Shown: positions 1 through 12,937 of the stretch, piece after piece
Layout of the letters: the number at the start of each line of letters is the position of its first letter
Numbering within the stretch: position 1 is the first letter of the stretch
Source: Chondrilla cf. caribensis
Taxonomy: Eukaryota; Porifera; Demospongiae; Chondrillida; Chondrillidae
DNA length: 64,000 nucleotides
Reading direction: 5' to 3'
Assembly: GCA_964020155.1 (NCBI GenBank)
Contig: OZ026562.1
Location: 111,001-175,000 of the forward strand
Made by a program: the position numbers and the translations under genes
Notes under the pieces: generated by a model
The model's input: the letters and a program-made list of their open reading frames with translations, nothing else
What the model was told of the DNA's origin: nothing
The model's database searches: none

Positions 1-83
1 CATTGGCTGCACTGTGAGTGGATTGTAAGGTGACAATGCATTGACCCTGTCTGACTCACTCCTCTCTCCCTCTCTTCTTGCAG

Positions 84-3000
84 TGGATTCCTCTCTATCA
101 GGAGGGCATGCCTACTACAGGTCTCTTTGATTTGCCCATTTTAGGGGATACCCCTCCTGCACACTATAGTGTTGTGAAAGCGGAAGGTAATCTCCCTGCG
201 TTGAAATGGCTTGATAGTCACCGCCCTCTCTTCAGGGTCCACTTGGCAGTGGAGTCCTCGCTCCACCCAAAAGACCCCTTCATTGTGCAGTTCCTGAGGA
301 AGTACTACATGATGGAGGGTACCTCGGATCCCGTTGTCAGCAATGGGCTGCTGGAAGCCATGAAGCACCTCACCAACGCCAATGCCCAGCAGCTCATCCT
401 GTTCCTCCACCTCGTTCTCAACAACCTCTTCTCCCTGATAGTCCGTCCCTGTGCTACACCAGAGGATGCCAAGATCAGCAGCAGAGCTTTCCAGACGGTT
501 GCCTCCGTCATCCACTACATCCATGAGCTCAGGCTCTCCAGTGACAAGCACGGCAGGAATATCATCCTCGCCTCGTACATCCAGCACCTGCTGACTGCTC
601 CTGTCGGCTCATTTGGAGCTTCTGCCAATGAAAAGCGTACCACCATGCTAGTGGATGCCAAGATGGTGTTTGATGATGATGTTGAACGGCCGAGAACCTC
701 ATCAGTGAAGATGTCCTCCACCAGCACCTTACCCTCCAAGAAAGGAAATTTTTCCATAGAATCCTCAGCACCAATGAGAGAATGGAACGGAAAACAAAAG
801 GTTCGGTTCTGTACAAGGAGCCCACTATACGAGGGATCTGTGTTTTATTTCATTGTCATCTATCATCATTTCATTTTATTGCCATCTATCATCATCTTTT
901 GCTTTCGACATTAGATGCTTCATGAGGACATTGCGTGGGCGTGGGTGTCCAGCCACCAAGATGCTCGACAGAGGCGGTCCATCCTCTCCAATGCTTGGTT
1001 CTTCTTCGATGTGATGGTGAGCTGCTGTTGACAGGAATGCTGTTATGTCCTTGTCACTAGTACGGTGTTGACCTCTCCAGATCAAGAGCATGGCCCAGTA
1101 CCTTGAGGCCAGTGGGAAGTTTGTTGTTCCACGGAAGGACAGGTTCCCCGAGAGGTACCATCGGGACCTGGAGTTGCTGGTGGAACATGTCACACAAGAG
1201 ATCACCGAAACCCACATCAGAGATGGGGAATACGCTTCTAACCTCAACCTCTATCTTGCCTTCTTCCTCCACGATGCCTTCTCCCTGATGGACAGAGGGT
1301 TTGTCTTCATTCTCATCAGGACATACCTCAAAAAGGTCAGCTGATAGCATGTGATCAGCAATGTAACTGCATGTGACTGTCAGATGCTTGCACTGCAGAT
1401 ATCCCTTTCTCAAGTGGACTACAACTTGACGGAATACAAGATCCAGTTCTTGAGGGTGATCTGCAACCACGAGCACTACGTCCAGCTCAACCTCCCTCTG
1501 AAGCCCTCCTTGATGCCTGTGGTCCAGGACGAGAGCCCGAGTCCTCCCGGTTCACTCGGCTCAGGTTTGGATGAGGTGGGGTTGTCTGCAATGGACTTCA
1601 TAGCAGAGCTCTCCCCCGAGTTCAGGCAGCACCACTACCTGAGTGGCCTGGTCCTGGGAGAGCTGTCCGTCATCCTGGACAGCAAGTGTGTTCTCATTGT
1701 GTGTTCACTCTGTGCATACATGGGACATCTCAAATCTGCACACATGAGTATATTGGTACACATACACACCTGCACCTACGTATGTGCGTACAAGCGCGCA
1801 CACATCATCATCTTCTTGTACTCCTACAGAGGTAACAAGCTCAGAGAGCAAGCTGTTGAGATGCTGAGAGACCTGGTGGCTGCTCACGACAATGACATCA
1901 GATACTCATCTGCAGAGTCCAGAAAACGTATAGCTACCATCTACTTCCCACTCCTGCCCATCGTGATGCAACATTACAGTGTTCTCTTCAAAGACAAGGA
2001 CCCCGGAAGTGATTCAGGATTCTTTGATAGAAGTGGGGACTATCGCCGGTCCGTCATTATCCACAACGAAGACAAGGTCAGTGACCCCTGTGGGTGTAGT
2101 GCTAGAGTGCATGTATTAACCACCCCTTTCGCTCTCTCCTCTGTGGTGTGGTGTTTAGAGTGGAGAGGAATCACCAGAATCGTCCGGAATACTTGGCCCG
2201 AATGCTACTAAAAATCTTCTAATCTCTTTCCTCTGGGTTCTGAAGAACCTAGATGTTGACCTCCTCCACCAGTGGTGGTCTCAGCTCAAGATTAGTGACA
2301 TCAACGACCTGCTGAACGTCCTGGACCTCTGTGTGCAGACCTTTGAATACAGAGTGAGTTTGGGGTTGTCTGTTCTGAATGCCATCTTGGGTGTGTCTGT
2401 CCATGGTGGGTGTGTCTGTCCATGGTGGGCGTGTCTGTCCATGGTGGGTGTGTCTTCTGTAGGGTCGTAAGAATCTCCTCACTGCACTAACCAACAGCGG
2501 AGTGTCCACAACCAGTCATCCTACAGACGTCAAGGCTCAGTTGGCAGCTGCCATCCTAGGAGGTCAGGGAACAGCCACTCACATGCTGAGGACAAGGAGG
2601 AAAGTTGCTACTGTCTCTAAAGGTTGGTCTGTTGAATGTTGTTGATGGAACATCTTCTCAATTCTCACTCACAACCCTCCCCCTCACCCACCCTCACTCA
2701 CAACCTTCCCCCTCACTTATAACTGTCCCCCTCACCCACCCTCACTCACAACCCTCCCCTTCACCCATCCTCACTCACAACCCTCCCACTCACTCTCCCT
2801 CACACATGCTATCTCCACAGGTACAGACACTGCCTCTCTACAGAAAAGATGGGGTAGGACCTTCTATGCTCTGTCGAGTGATCAAACAGACAGGTGAGGT
2901 GTGCTGGTGGAGTGGTGAGGTGTGCTGGTGGAGTGGTGAGGTGTGCTGGTGGAGTGGTGAGGTGTGCTGGTAGAGTGGTGAGGTGTGCTGGTGGAGTGGT

Positions 3001-3292
3001 GAGGTGTGCTGGTGGAGTGGTGAGGTGTGCTGGTGGAGTGGTGAGGTGTGCTGGTAGAGTGGTGAGGTGTGCTGGTGGAGTGGTGAGGTGTGCTGGTAGC
3101 GTGGTGAGGTGTGCTGGTAGAGTGGTGAGGTGTGCTGGTAGAGTGGTGAGGTGTGCTGTTGTCCTTGGTAAAGATATGATTCATTATTTTTGTTGTCCAG
3201 GCCTAAGGTTGATGCCAATGTTGATGCCTTCATTGAAAGCAGCCTGTCAGCTGAATGTTCCCTAACCATATTGGACACTGTGGAGGAGCTTA

Positions 3293-3336
<44 letters not shown>

Positions 3337-6300
3337 TGTGTGTCTGTGTGTCTGTGTTTTGACGAGATAACTATGTACGTACATGTTCATACTCTCCTGT
3401 TCCCCCTCTCTCCTTAGACTATGTACGTACATGTTCATACTCTCCTGTTCCCCCTCTCTCCTTAGACTATGTACGTACATGTTCATACTCTCCTGTTCCC
3501 CCTCTCTCCTTAGACTATGTACGTACATGTTCATACTCTCCTGTTCCCCCTCTCTCCTTAGACTATGTACGTACATGTTCATACTCTCCTGTTCCCCCTC
3601 TCTCCTTAGACTGTGTACGTACATGTTCATACTCTCCTGTTCCCCCTCTCTCCTTAGACTGTGTACGTACATGTTCATACTCTCCTGTTCCCCCTCTCTC
3701 CTTAGACTGTGTACGTACATGTTCATACTCTCCTGTTCCCCCTCTCTCCTTAGACTGTGTACGTACATGTTCATACTCTCCTGTTCCCCCTCTCTCCTTA
3801 GACTATGTACGTACATGTTCATACTCACCTGTTCCCCCTCTCTCCTTAGACTATGTACGTACATGTTCATACTCTCCTGTTCCCCCTCTCTCCTTAGACT
3901 GTGTACGTACATGTTCATACTCACCTGTTCCCCCTCTCTCCTTAGACTATGTACGTACATGTTCATACTCTCCTGTTCCCCCTCTCTCCTTAGACTGTGT
4001 ACGTACATGTTCATACTCTCCTGTTCCCCCTCTCTCCTTAGACTATGTACGTACATGTTCATACTCTCCTGTTCCCCCTCTCTCCTTAGACTGTGTACGT
4101 ACATGTTCATACTCTCCTGTTCCCCCTCTCTCCTTAGACTATGTACGTACATGTTCATACTCACCTGTTCCCCCTCTCTCCTTAGACTATGTACGTACAT
4201 GTTCATACTCTCCTGTTCCCCCTCTCTCCTTAGACTATGTACGTACATGTTCATACTCTCCTGTTCCCCCTCTCTCCTTAGACTATGTACGTACATGTTC
4301 ATACTCTCCTGTTCCCCCTCTCTCCTTAGACTGTGTACGTACATGTTCATACTCTCCTGTTCCCCCTCTCTCCTTAGACTATGTACGTACATGTTCATAC
4401 TCTCCTGTTCCCCCTCTCTCCTTAGACTATGTACGTACATGTTCATACTCTCCTGTTCCCCCTCTCTCCTTAGACTATGTACGTACATGTTCATACTCTC
4501 CTGTTCCCCCTCTCTCCTTAGACTATGTACGTACATGTTCATACTCTCCTGTTCCCCCTCTCTCCTTAGACTATGTACGTACATGTTCATACTCTCCTGT
4601 TCCCCCTCTCTCCTTAGACTGTGGCAACAAAGGATCACCTCAGTAGTTGTCTTGGTGGTTGCCTTGGTGTTCTTCTCCAATTGATGAACACCACCCAGAG
4701 CAATGAAGTTATGACTCATATATTTGCCACGCAAAGGGCTATTGTATTCAAAGTATGTGTCTGTGGTCACATGTGAGTCACATGAGAGTCACATGGGGAT
4801 CACATGGTATTCACTATTTTTCTCAGTATCCTGAGCTTCTCTTTGAAGAGGAGATAGACCAGTGTGCCGAGTTGTGTGGGTCCCTCCTCAGACACTGCGG
4901 GTCCAAGATCACTGAGATCAGAACACTGGCCTGTGCCTCCTTGTACCAGCTGATGAGGCAGAACTTCGACATGGGAAATGTGAGTGTTGTGCTGGAGTGA
5001 GTGTTGTGCTAGAGTGAGTGCTGTGCTATGGAGTGAGTGTTGTGCTGGAGTGAGTGTTGTGCTGGAGTGAGTGTTGTGCTGGAGTGAGTGCTGTGCTATG
5101 GAGTGAGTGTTCTGCAATAGCGAACACCATATTCCTGACACACTGAGGGAATGTTATGTGTATTAAATTATTATTGTTCATACTTTCTGTTTTATTTCTT
5201 TGTTGTTTGGTGTAGAATTTTGCTCGGGTGAAGGTTCAAGTCACCATTGCTCTCTCCTCTATTGTGACCAGTCGTTTGGTAAGTGGGCGTGTCCTCTTGC
5301 ATTGTGGGTTAGTAGGGTGTGGTCACAGGTTGTGCTGTTCTCCAATTGCAGAAATTTAATGAGACGTTCTTGAGACGCTCCCTCAAGACTCTCATTGTCT
5401 ATGCTCTTGAAGAGTCGGATCTGTCAGATACCAACTTCCCTGAACAGGTCTGTGTGGGTTCAGCTGTCCAACCACCTTGTCATCCCACGCCACTGTCTGT
5501 CTGACCTCTGACCTCTGTAGGTCCGTATGCTGGCTCACAACCTCAACCACATATTGTCCAATACCGTCAAGTTACAGCAGTACCAGGATGTGAGTTGGGG
5601 AGGACCACAGCTCGGATCACACGACCACACCTCCCTTCACACAACCACTCCTCCATCACATGACCACACCCCCTCCACATGACCACTCCTCCATCACATG
5701 ACCACACCTTCCTCCACTTGACCACTCCTCCTTCATCACCTGACCACACTCCTCCATCACATGACCACACCTCCCTCCACATGCCACTCCCCCTCCATCA
5801 CATAGGATGTTGAGATGTACATGGACCTGATGGACAGCATAGCCCGAGGGTATCAGAACTCCCCGGACCTCCGCCTCCAGTGGCTGCAGCACATGGCAGA
5901 GAAGCATGTCCAGCACAAGAACTCAGCGGAGGCAGCGATGTGCATTGTACATGCAGCTGCCTTAGTGGCTGAGTACCAGTACATCCTGGAGAGGAAGTCG
6001 TACATGCCTGTCGGCTGTGTGGACTTCCAGGTGAGTGTGGCAGTTGGGCGTGGCAACTTGAATAACCACACACCTCCCATTGCATATTAATGATGTTTTT
6101 TTATTATGACAGTAATAATGTGTTCTTAATTGATCATCACTAGAAAATTTCCCCCAATATTTTGGAGGAGAGTGCCATTTCTGATGACATCATCTCTCCT
6201 GAGGAGGAAGGGCTGTGCAATCCCAAGTTCTTCTCCGAGTATGGCTTCCTTGGATTGATGGAATATTCCGCACAGCTGTTTCATGATGTGGGTTGATGGT

Positions 6301-8006
6301 TGCTATGGTAATGAGATTCACTGATTATGTGATTCTCACAATTGCTCACAGGCTAAAATGTATGAGAGTATGAACGAAGTCTACAAGTTGGTCATCCCCG
6401 TCTATGAACACAAGAGGTCCTTTGAGAAACTGGAGAAAATTCATGGGAAACTGCAGAGTGGATACCAGAAGATCGTTTCCAAGAGTGGTAAGCGTTTCCT
6501 AGCAACCTTCTTCCGAGTTGGGTTCTACGGGAGTCTGTTCAACGACCTTGACAAGCAAGAGTTTGTGTACAAGGAGGAGGGACACACCCACTTGGCAGAA
6601 TTCTCGTTGAGACTGGAGGTGAGTGTCTCGTTGTTCGTGGGTGTGGTAAGACTGACTTCTATTAACCAGTATTATCTTTATATTTCACTCCCCACGCACA
6701 CACACACACGTGCACACACACACACACACACGCACGCACACATACACAGAAACAACATGGTAGTAAAATAGGTCCAAATAATTTGGTGATCATGAAGGAC
6801 TCCAATAAAGTGTCCCCTGAGCAGCTGGATCCCACCAAGGGGTACATACAGATAACCTTCCTTGAACCTTATTTTGATGATTATGAGATATTCCCCAAAA
6901 TGACCTCCTTTGACAAGAGTGTCAACATTCGTAAGTTTATATTCTCCAAACTGTCTCAGCATACACTGATTTGTGGTAGTATGTGTGTTCTCAGCATTTC
7001 GGCTGTGTAGCAGTGGCCACTGCTGGTCCTGAACCCTTCGTGTCTTGGTGCAGGTCGCTTTGCCTATCGGACCCCGTTCACAGCTGAAGGCAAGGCACAT
7101 GGGGAGCTGTGCAACCAGTACATGCGTAGGACTATCCTCACAACCGAGTACCACTTCCCCTATGTCAAGACCAGGGTTAGAGTGATAGCCTCTGAGGAGG
7201 AGATTCTGGACCCTGTCCAGTTCTCCATTGCTCTCATGCAAGACAAGATCAAGAGCTTGCAGCAGGCTCTGAGTACGCGACCAGTGGATGTGAAGTTCCT
7301 CCAAATGCAGTTGCAAGGGGGTGTGGCCACTAGTGTTAACCAGGTACGAATTAACAGAACATTGTTGATGTGTGTTGCAACTACCGGGATGATTGTTACT
7401 GGATAACTGTTTGATGTGCCGTAGGGACCATTTGCCATTGCGCACACATTCTTGGCGAACACCCCACTCTCCCAACAAAGCCACCATCATCAACGATTAC
7501 GTGTGAGCTTCAAGGAGTTCAGACAACTCTGTCATGAGGCTCTGGTAAAGAACAAGACCTGTATCACTGAGGAGCAGTTTGAGTACCAAAGGGAATTGGA
7601 GAGGAAGTTCCAAGACTTTATAAAGAAGTTGGATCCAATGTTGAAACAGCGAAGGAAGCATCATTCCAACCCTCGTAGACACAGGTAAACTCCTAATTAT
7701 CAAGAGTAGTATACTGAGTCTGAGGTCAGTTTACCATAATCAGTATCATATTAGTATACTGAGTATCGTATTAGAATACTGAGTATCATATTAGTATACT
7801 GAGTATGGTAAACTAATCTGCATGTCCTAGTTGGTTGCTGGTCACATGAACAACGCAGTACCCAAGGTCCTGTAGTGACTCCAGATGCCACTAGTCATGC
7901 AGTCGCTGTGTGTTCACTGGATACTGTTTCCTGCAGGGAGAACACCAAGGTCCTGGACAGGATCGCGTCTCGAGTCTCCCACGGTGAATACAGCGATGAA
8001 CATTAG
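84..8006 (+). CDS. DOCK7-like: DOCK6/7/8-type guanine nucleotide exchange factor, 3' part
   Basis: Atypical Rho-family (Rac/Cdc42) exchange factor of the DOCK-C subfamily, acting in the cytoplasm and at membranes on the cytoskeleton. The 5' part, including the DHR1 lipid-binding region, lies left of the window. Exons read: 84-800, 915-1016, 1081-1335, 1399-1685, 1830-2076, 2159-2353, 2463-2622, 2821-2893, 3201-3297, 4618-4752, 4827-4979, 5216-5278, 5352-5447, 5521-5589, 5806-6030, 6144-6287, 6352-6618, 6750-6930, 7054-7343, 7425-7684, 7937-8006; they join in frame to 1361 codons plus stop. Stretches such as RVGFYG, QEFVYKE and LQGGV followed by NQGPF match recalled DOCK7 through the DHR2 domain, which binds the GTPase. 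Resemblance to DOCK6/7/8 is closer than to DOCK9/10/11. Several introns hold tandem arrays placed exactly at splice sites. The paralogue (6, 7 or 8) is not resolved, and an invertebrate would probably have one such gene. Confidence 0.93.
2894..3158 (+). repeat. 21-base minisatellite starting at a donor site
   Basis: Twelve full copies plus 13 bases of a unit starting GTGAGGTGTGCTGGTGGAG. The first base is intron base +1 after the DOCK exon 2821-2893, so every unit carries a GTGAGG donor-like start. Variation is limited to GGTGGAG/GGTAGAG/GGTAGCG near the unit end. Confidence 0.95.
3298..3357 (+). repeat. (GT)n tract beginning at donor base +1
   Basis: The intron after DOCK exon 3201-3297 starts directly as GTGTGTGT and runs as a dinucleotide repeat, with a few TCTG interruptions at its 3' end. 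The first GT of the tract is the splice donor itself. Confidence 0.85.
3370..4617 (+). repeat. 48-base minisatellite, 26 copies, each with a splice acceptor
   Basis: Exactly 26 units of 48 bases (1248 bases) ending flush with DOCK exon 4618-4752. Each unit starts ACTATG or ACTGTG, has the palindrome ATGTACGTACAT (in ACTATG units), and ends in a pyrimidine tract closing with CTCTCTCCTTAG. The true exon begins ACTGTGGC, so the unit includes the acceptor and about six exon bases. Three copies read CTCACCTG in place of CTCTCCTG. Open frames of about 430-500 codons cross it on both strands only because 48 is a multiple of three. Confidence 0.97.
4980..5118 (+). repeat. 17-19-base minisatellite starting at a donor site
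   Basis: About eight copies of a unit beginning GTGAGTGTTGTGCTGGA, with variants GTGAGTGCTGTGCTATGGA. The first copy starts at intron base +1 after DOCK exon 4827-4979, so each copy repeats a consensus GTGAGT donor. Confidence 0.9.
5605..5805 (+). repeat. degenerate pyrimidine-rich repeat up to an acceptor
   Basis: Irregular copies of a CTCCATCACATGACCACAC-like unit fill the intron and end as CTCCATCACATAG, the acceptor of DOCK exon 5806-6030. Confidence 0.7.
6695..6749 (+). repeat. (CA)n tract serving as acceptor tract
   Basis: A CA-rich dinucleotide tract with few pyrimidine runs leads straight into CATACACAG, which the reading frame requires as the acceptor of DOCK exon 6750-6930. Confidence 0.75.
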
Positions 8007-8117
8007 ACCACGATGAAACACCGCCATTAATTATAGTTATGTATTCCAGATAAATGCACATGAATTTATCAATTGTTACATAATGACATGTAAACACTGA
8101 GTTTGTGATGTAATATG
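8007..8117. other. convergent 3' spacer between DOCK and FAM98
   Basis: Only 111 bases separate the two stop codons, so the 3' UTRs must be very short or overlap. A GATAAA-type weak poly(A) motif is seen near 8049 on the + strand. No AATAAA was found. Confidence 0.6.
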
Positions 8118-10445
<2,328 letters not shown>

Positions 10446-10476
10446 TTTAGAGGATCACGTGCTTCTGGCTCGCTTG
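10446..10476. promoter_or_regulatory. 31-base divergent spacer between FAM98 and RADX start codons
   Basis: FAM98 starts at 10445 reading left and RADX at 10477 reading right. Any shared promoter must overlap coding sequence or lie in this spacer, or RADX uses an ATG at 10417 inside FAM98. No TATA box is seen. The FAM98 start context is AAAATGGCG, similar to a YY1 site. Confidence 0.6.
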
Positions 10477-12204
10477 ATGGAGGGGGACTCGATTGAGGAC
10501 GTACTGGAAGACCACATTCAAGACGTGTTCGAGAAGAAGGCGAAGCTTCCGCTCAATTTTTATGTTTTGGATGTTCTAAAGTTCATACACGACCGATATT
10601 CATCTCATCTATCCAGTAAAGATCCAACTAACGAAGGGTATGATCTTCTGCTCACGGACTCTCAGGGAAAATGTCTTTCCAAAGTCCTTCTAGGAGCTAG
10701 TGATTGCCTGCTGGCGCAGAAACAGATCCTTGTACCCGGATGTGAGATTATCATCAAGAGTCTGTCATGGCAAAGCAATATTCATGACAGTGGGATCAGA
10801 GGATCATACATTCTTCCTGTAACGGAGAGAATTGAGCTGCTTGCTCCACAAGAAGACGGGAATCCCCCACCTCAATTTGATACTGTGAGGTCAACGTCAA
10901 GGTACAAGGAATCCCAGGAACACCCTCTCTTCTCTTGCCGAAAGTACTACATCAGCCATTGGAGCAGCATTGACCCGCCCACCCAGTGGGTGTGTACCTA
11001 TCCTCAAGATACTGTCCCTTCCAGGGAGGATTTGATTCGCAATGCTATCCCTCTGTCTGATGTTGTAGAGGGCGTGTCTTCCGCTGCTGTGACGTTTTAT
11101 GGGAGTGTCATTGGGCGTGTACTGAACAAATCCAATATTATACATTTTGCTAAACCTTCAGATCAATATGCATCCCCATACCCATTCCAATTTTATGTTG
11201 AGTTGTCAGATGGAACGCAATCTGTTCCCGTTGTATTCTGGAATGGAAACTGTCTCCAGTGGTACCCCAAGGTCAACGTGGGTGATGTTCTTCTCCTTAG
11301 TAGGTTCACAGTGAAGGAGGTCTCGGATTCCAAGGCCCAAACCCACAACAGACTGGCCCAGCTGAGGCACCCAACACAGTCCAAACAAGTTGACATCAAT
11401 TTGAACTGTGACCGCTCTCCTCTCGCAGTGGTGCACGTCCTGCCAGCCGATCAGCTCCCCCCTGGTGTGGCCCTGCCTGAAGTCTCTGTGACAGTTAACA
11501 CTGTTGCTAAGGTGATGGCGATAAGTGAACCATTGTTGGGTAGTGTTGGGGGAGTGATCAGCCATGTCGGAAGATTGGAAAGGTATCATCACACGCCCCC
11601 TCCCCCAGGGTCACTACCTGGTCGTCCTCCACCCCCACAAGAACGGGCGATGCTCCCATTCCAGCAGTGTCGCTGGGTGTCCCTGTTGGACCCCTCCCAC
11701 CCCAGTCCTCTGCTGGTCCTGGTTTCATCCTGCTCACAACCTGATGTCTTCTCACAACTTCAGACCGGATCAGTCCTAGTGGTCACCAATGCCAACATCT
11801 GGGTGCTCACCAGTACTAAGATGGTATATGCATCGTCATCACTTGAGTCTACGGTATGTGTGTGGGTGTGGTGTGGGTGTGTACACATCCTTACATTTGG
11901 ATTTGGTGGACCAGTTGTGCTTGTGGTGATCTTCTCATGCTTAACCTCTTGTGTATCTGCTGTCTCTGCAGCTGTACCTGGTGGACAAGGAGCTCCCTCC
12001 CTTCCTCTGTGACCATGCTCAGGACCTACTTGGCTGGCGTTCAACTAGTGCTTGCACAGAAAAGCTCAAAGCTTACTCCTCTGAACTGGTACAAGTGACC
12101 CCTCCGACCACCCCCAATAGCTTGTCCCAGCTACAACTCCTGCTTTATCAGCCTGACACAAACATTGAAGTCAGTACACCCGAGACACTGATGGCTTCCA
12201 TGAG

Positions 12205-12244
<40 letters not shown>

Positions 12245-12835
12245 AATACATATTATTATCTTCTTTAGGTAATAAGTAGAGATGATGACCTTCATCATCT
12301 TCTACGATCACTCCATCATCATCAACACAAACTGCTCACAGTAACTGCTTCGATCATGTCAGTGCAAGTGTTTGGGGATGACCACCAGGAGGAGAGTGAC
12401 CCGCCCGACAGCGCTTACCAGACGCAGACCACAGAGGAGCACTACCTGCAATCTGTGGTGAACGACGCTTTGCAGGAGAGAGTGAAGGGCCACCCCACCA
12501 AGGAGGGTGTGGTTGGACCATTCCATGTGTCTGAATATGCGGTGTGGTGCATGACTCTCCTAACAGAGAGTGGGCGGAGTCTTGTGAATGTGCAGTTCTC
12601 CCCACTCCCACTGGACCACTGGCTCAACTCCAGGTCCTATGCTGCCCCTAGCCCAGACCCCGTTAGGGCAATGCTTGGGTCTGGGAGGTTTGTCTTGAAG
12701 GACACAACAGAGAACCTGTCAGCAGCAAGGAGATCCCTCTTTCAAACTCCTTATTCCTGCCTACTCTCCGCCTATTCGCTGGGAGGCAGTTTTGATGTGC
12801 AAATAACACTGCTCCGGGCTTTTCCCTTACTTTAG
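10477..12835 (+). CDS. RADX: RADX-like RPA-related single-stranded DNA-binding protein
   Basis: In vertebrates RADX binds single-stranded DNA through OB folds and antagonises RAD51 at stalled replication forks. Exons 10477-11853, 11972-12169, 12269-12835, all phase 0, give 713 aa (recalled human about 855). An OB-fold region at about residues 200-290 contains FYGSVIGRVLNKS, FYVELSDGTQSVPVVFWNG and GDVLLLSRFTVK, which align with the recalled human OB region. The nearby HYxxxW-like segment YYISHWSSIDPPTQW is also shared. The start chosen is the ATG at 10477. An in-frame ATG at 10417 would overlap the first FAM98 exon and is less likely. The second intron contains a short (CA)n tract. The OB fold makes RPA kinship clear; naming it RADX rests on overall order and these motifs, without a database search. 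Confidence 0.82.
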
Positions 12836-12937
12836 CCCATACGATCTCCCACTCTGTTAGTATTGGAAGACGTGTGCATTATTATTAGTTCATGTGCGTG
12901 GTATCTGTTTTAATATCAATTTACTGTATTTTCTGGT

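Noticed and set aside
3262..4770. Open frames of 433 and 502 codons on both strands
   Set aside because: They come from a 48-base tandem unit (16 codons, no stop in those frames). The DOCK frame across the same unit has a stop in every copy, and the next exon matches DOCK7 exactly.
6772..6930. Acceptor AAAATAG at 6771 for a DOCK exon
   Set aside because: In phase it produces an immediate stop; the acceptor at 6749 yields the conserved KDSN region in frame.
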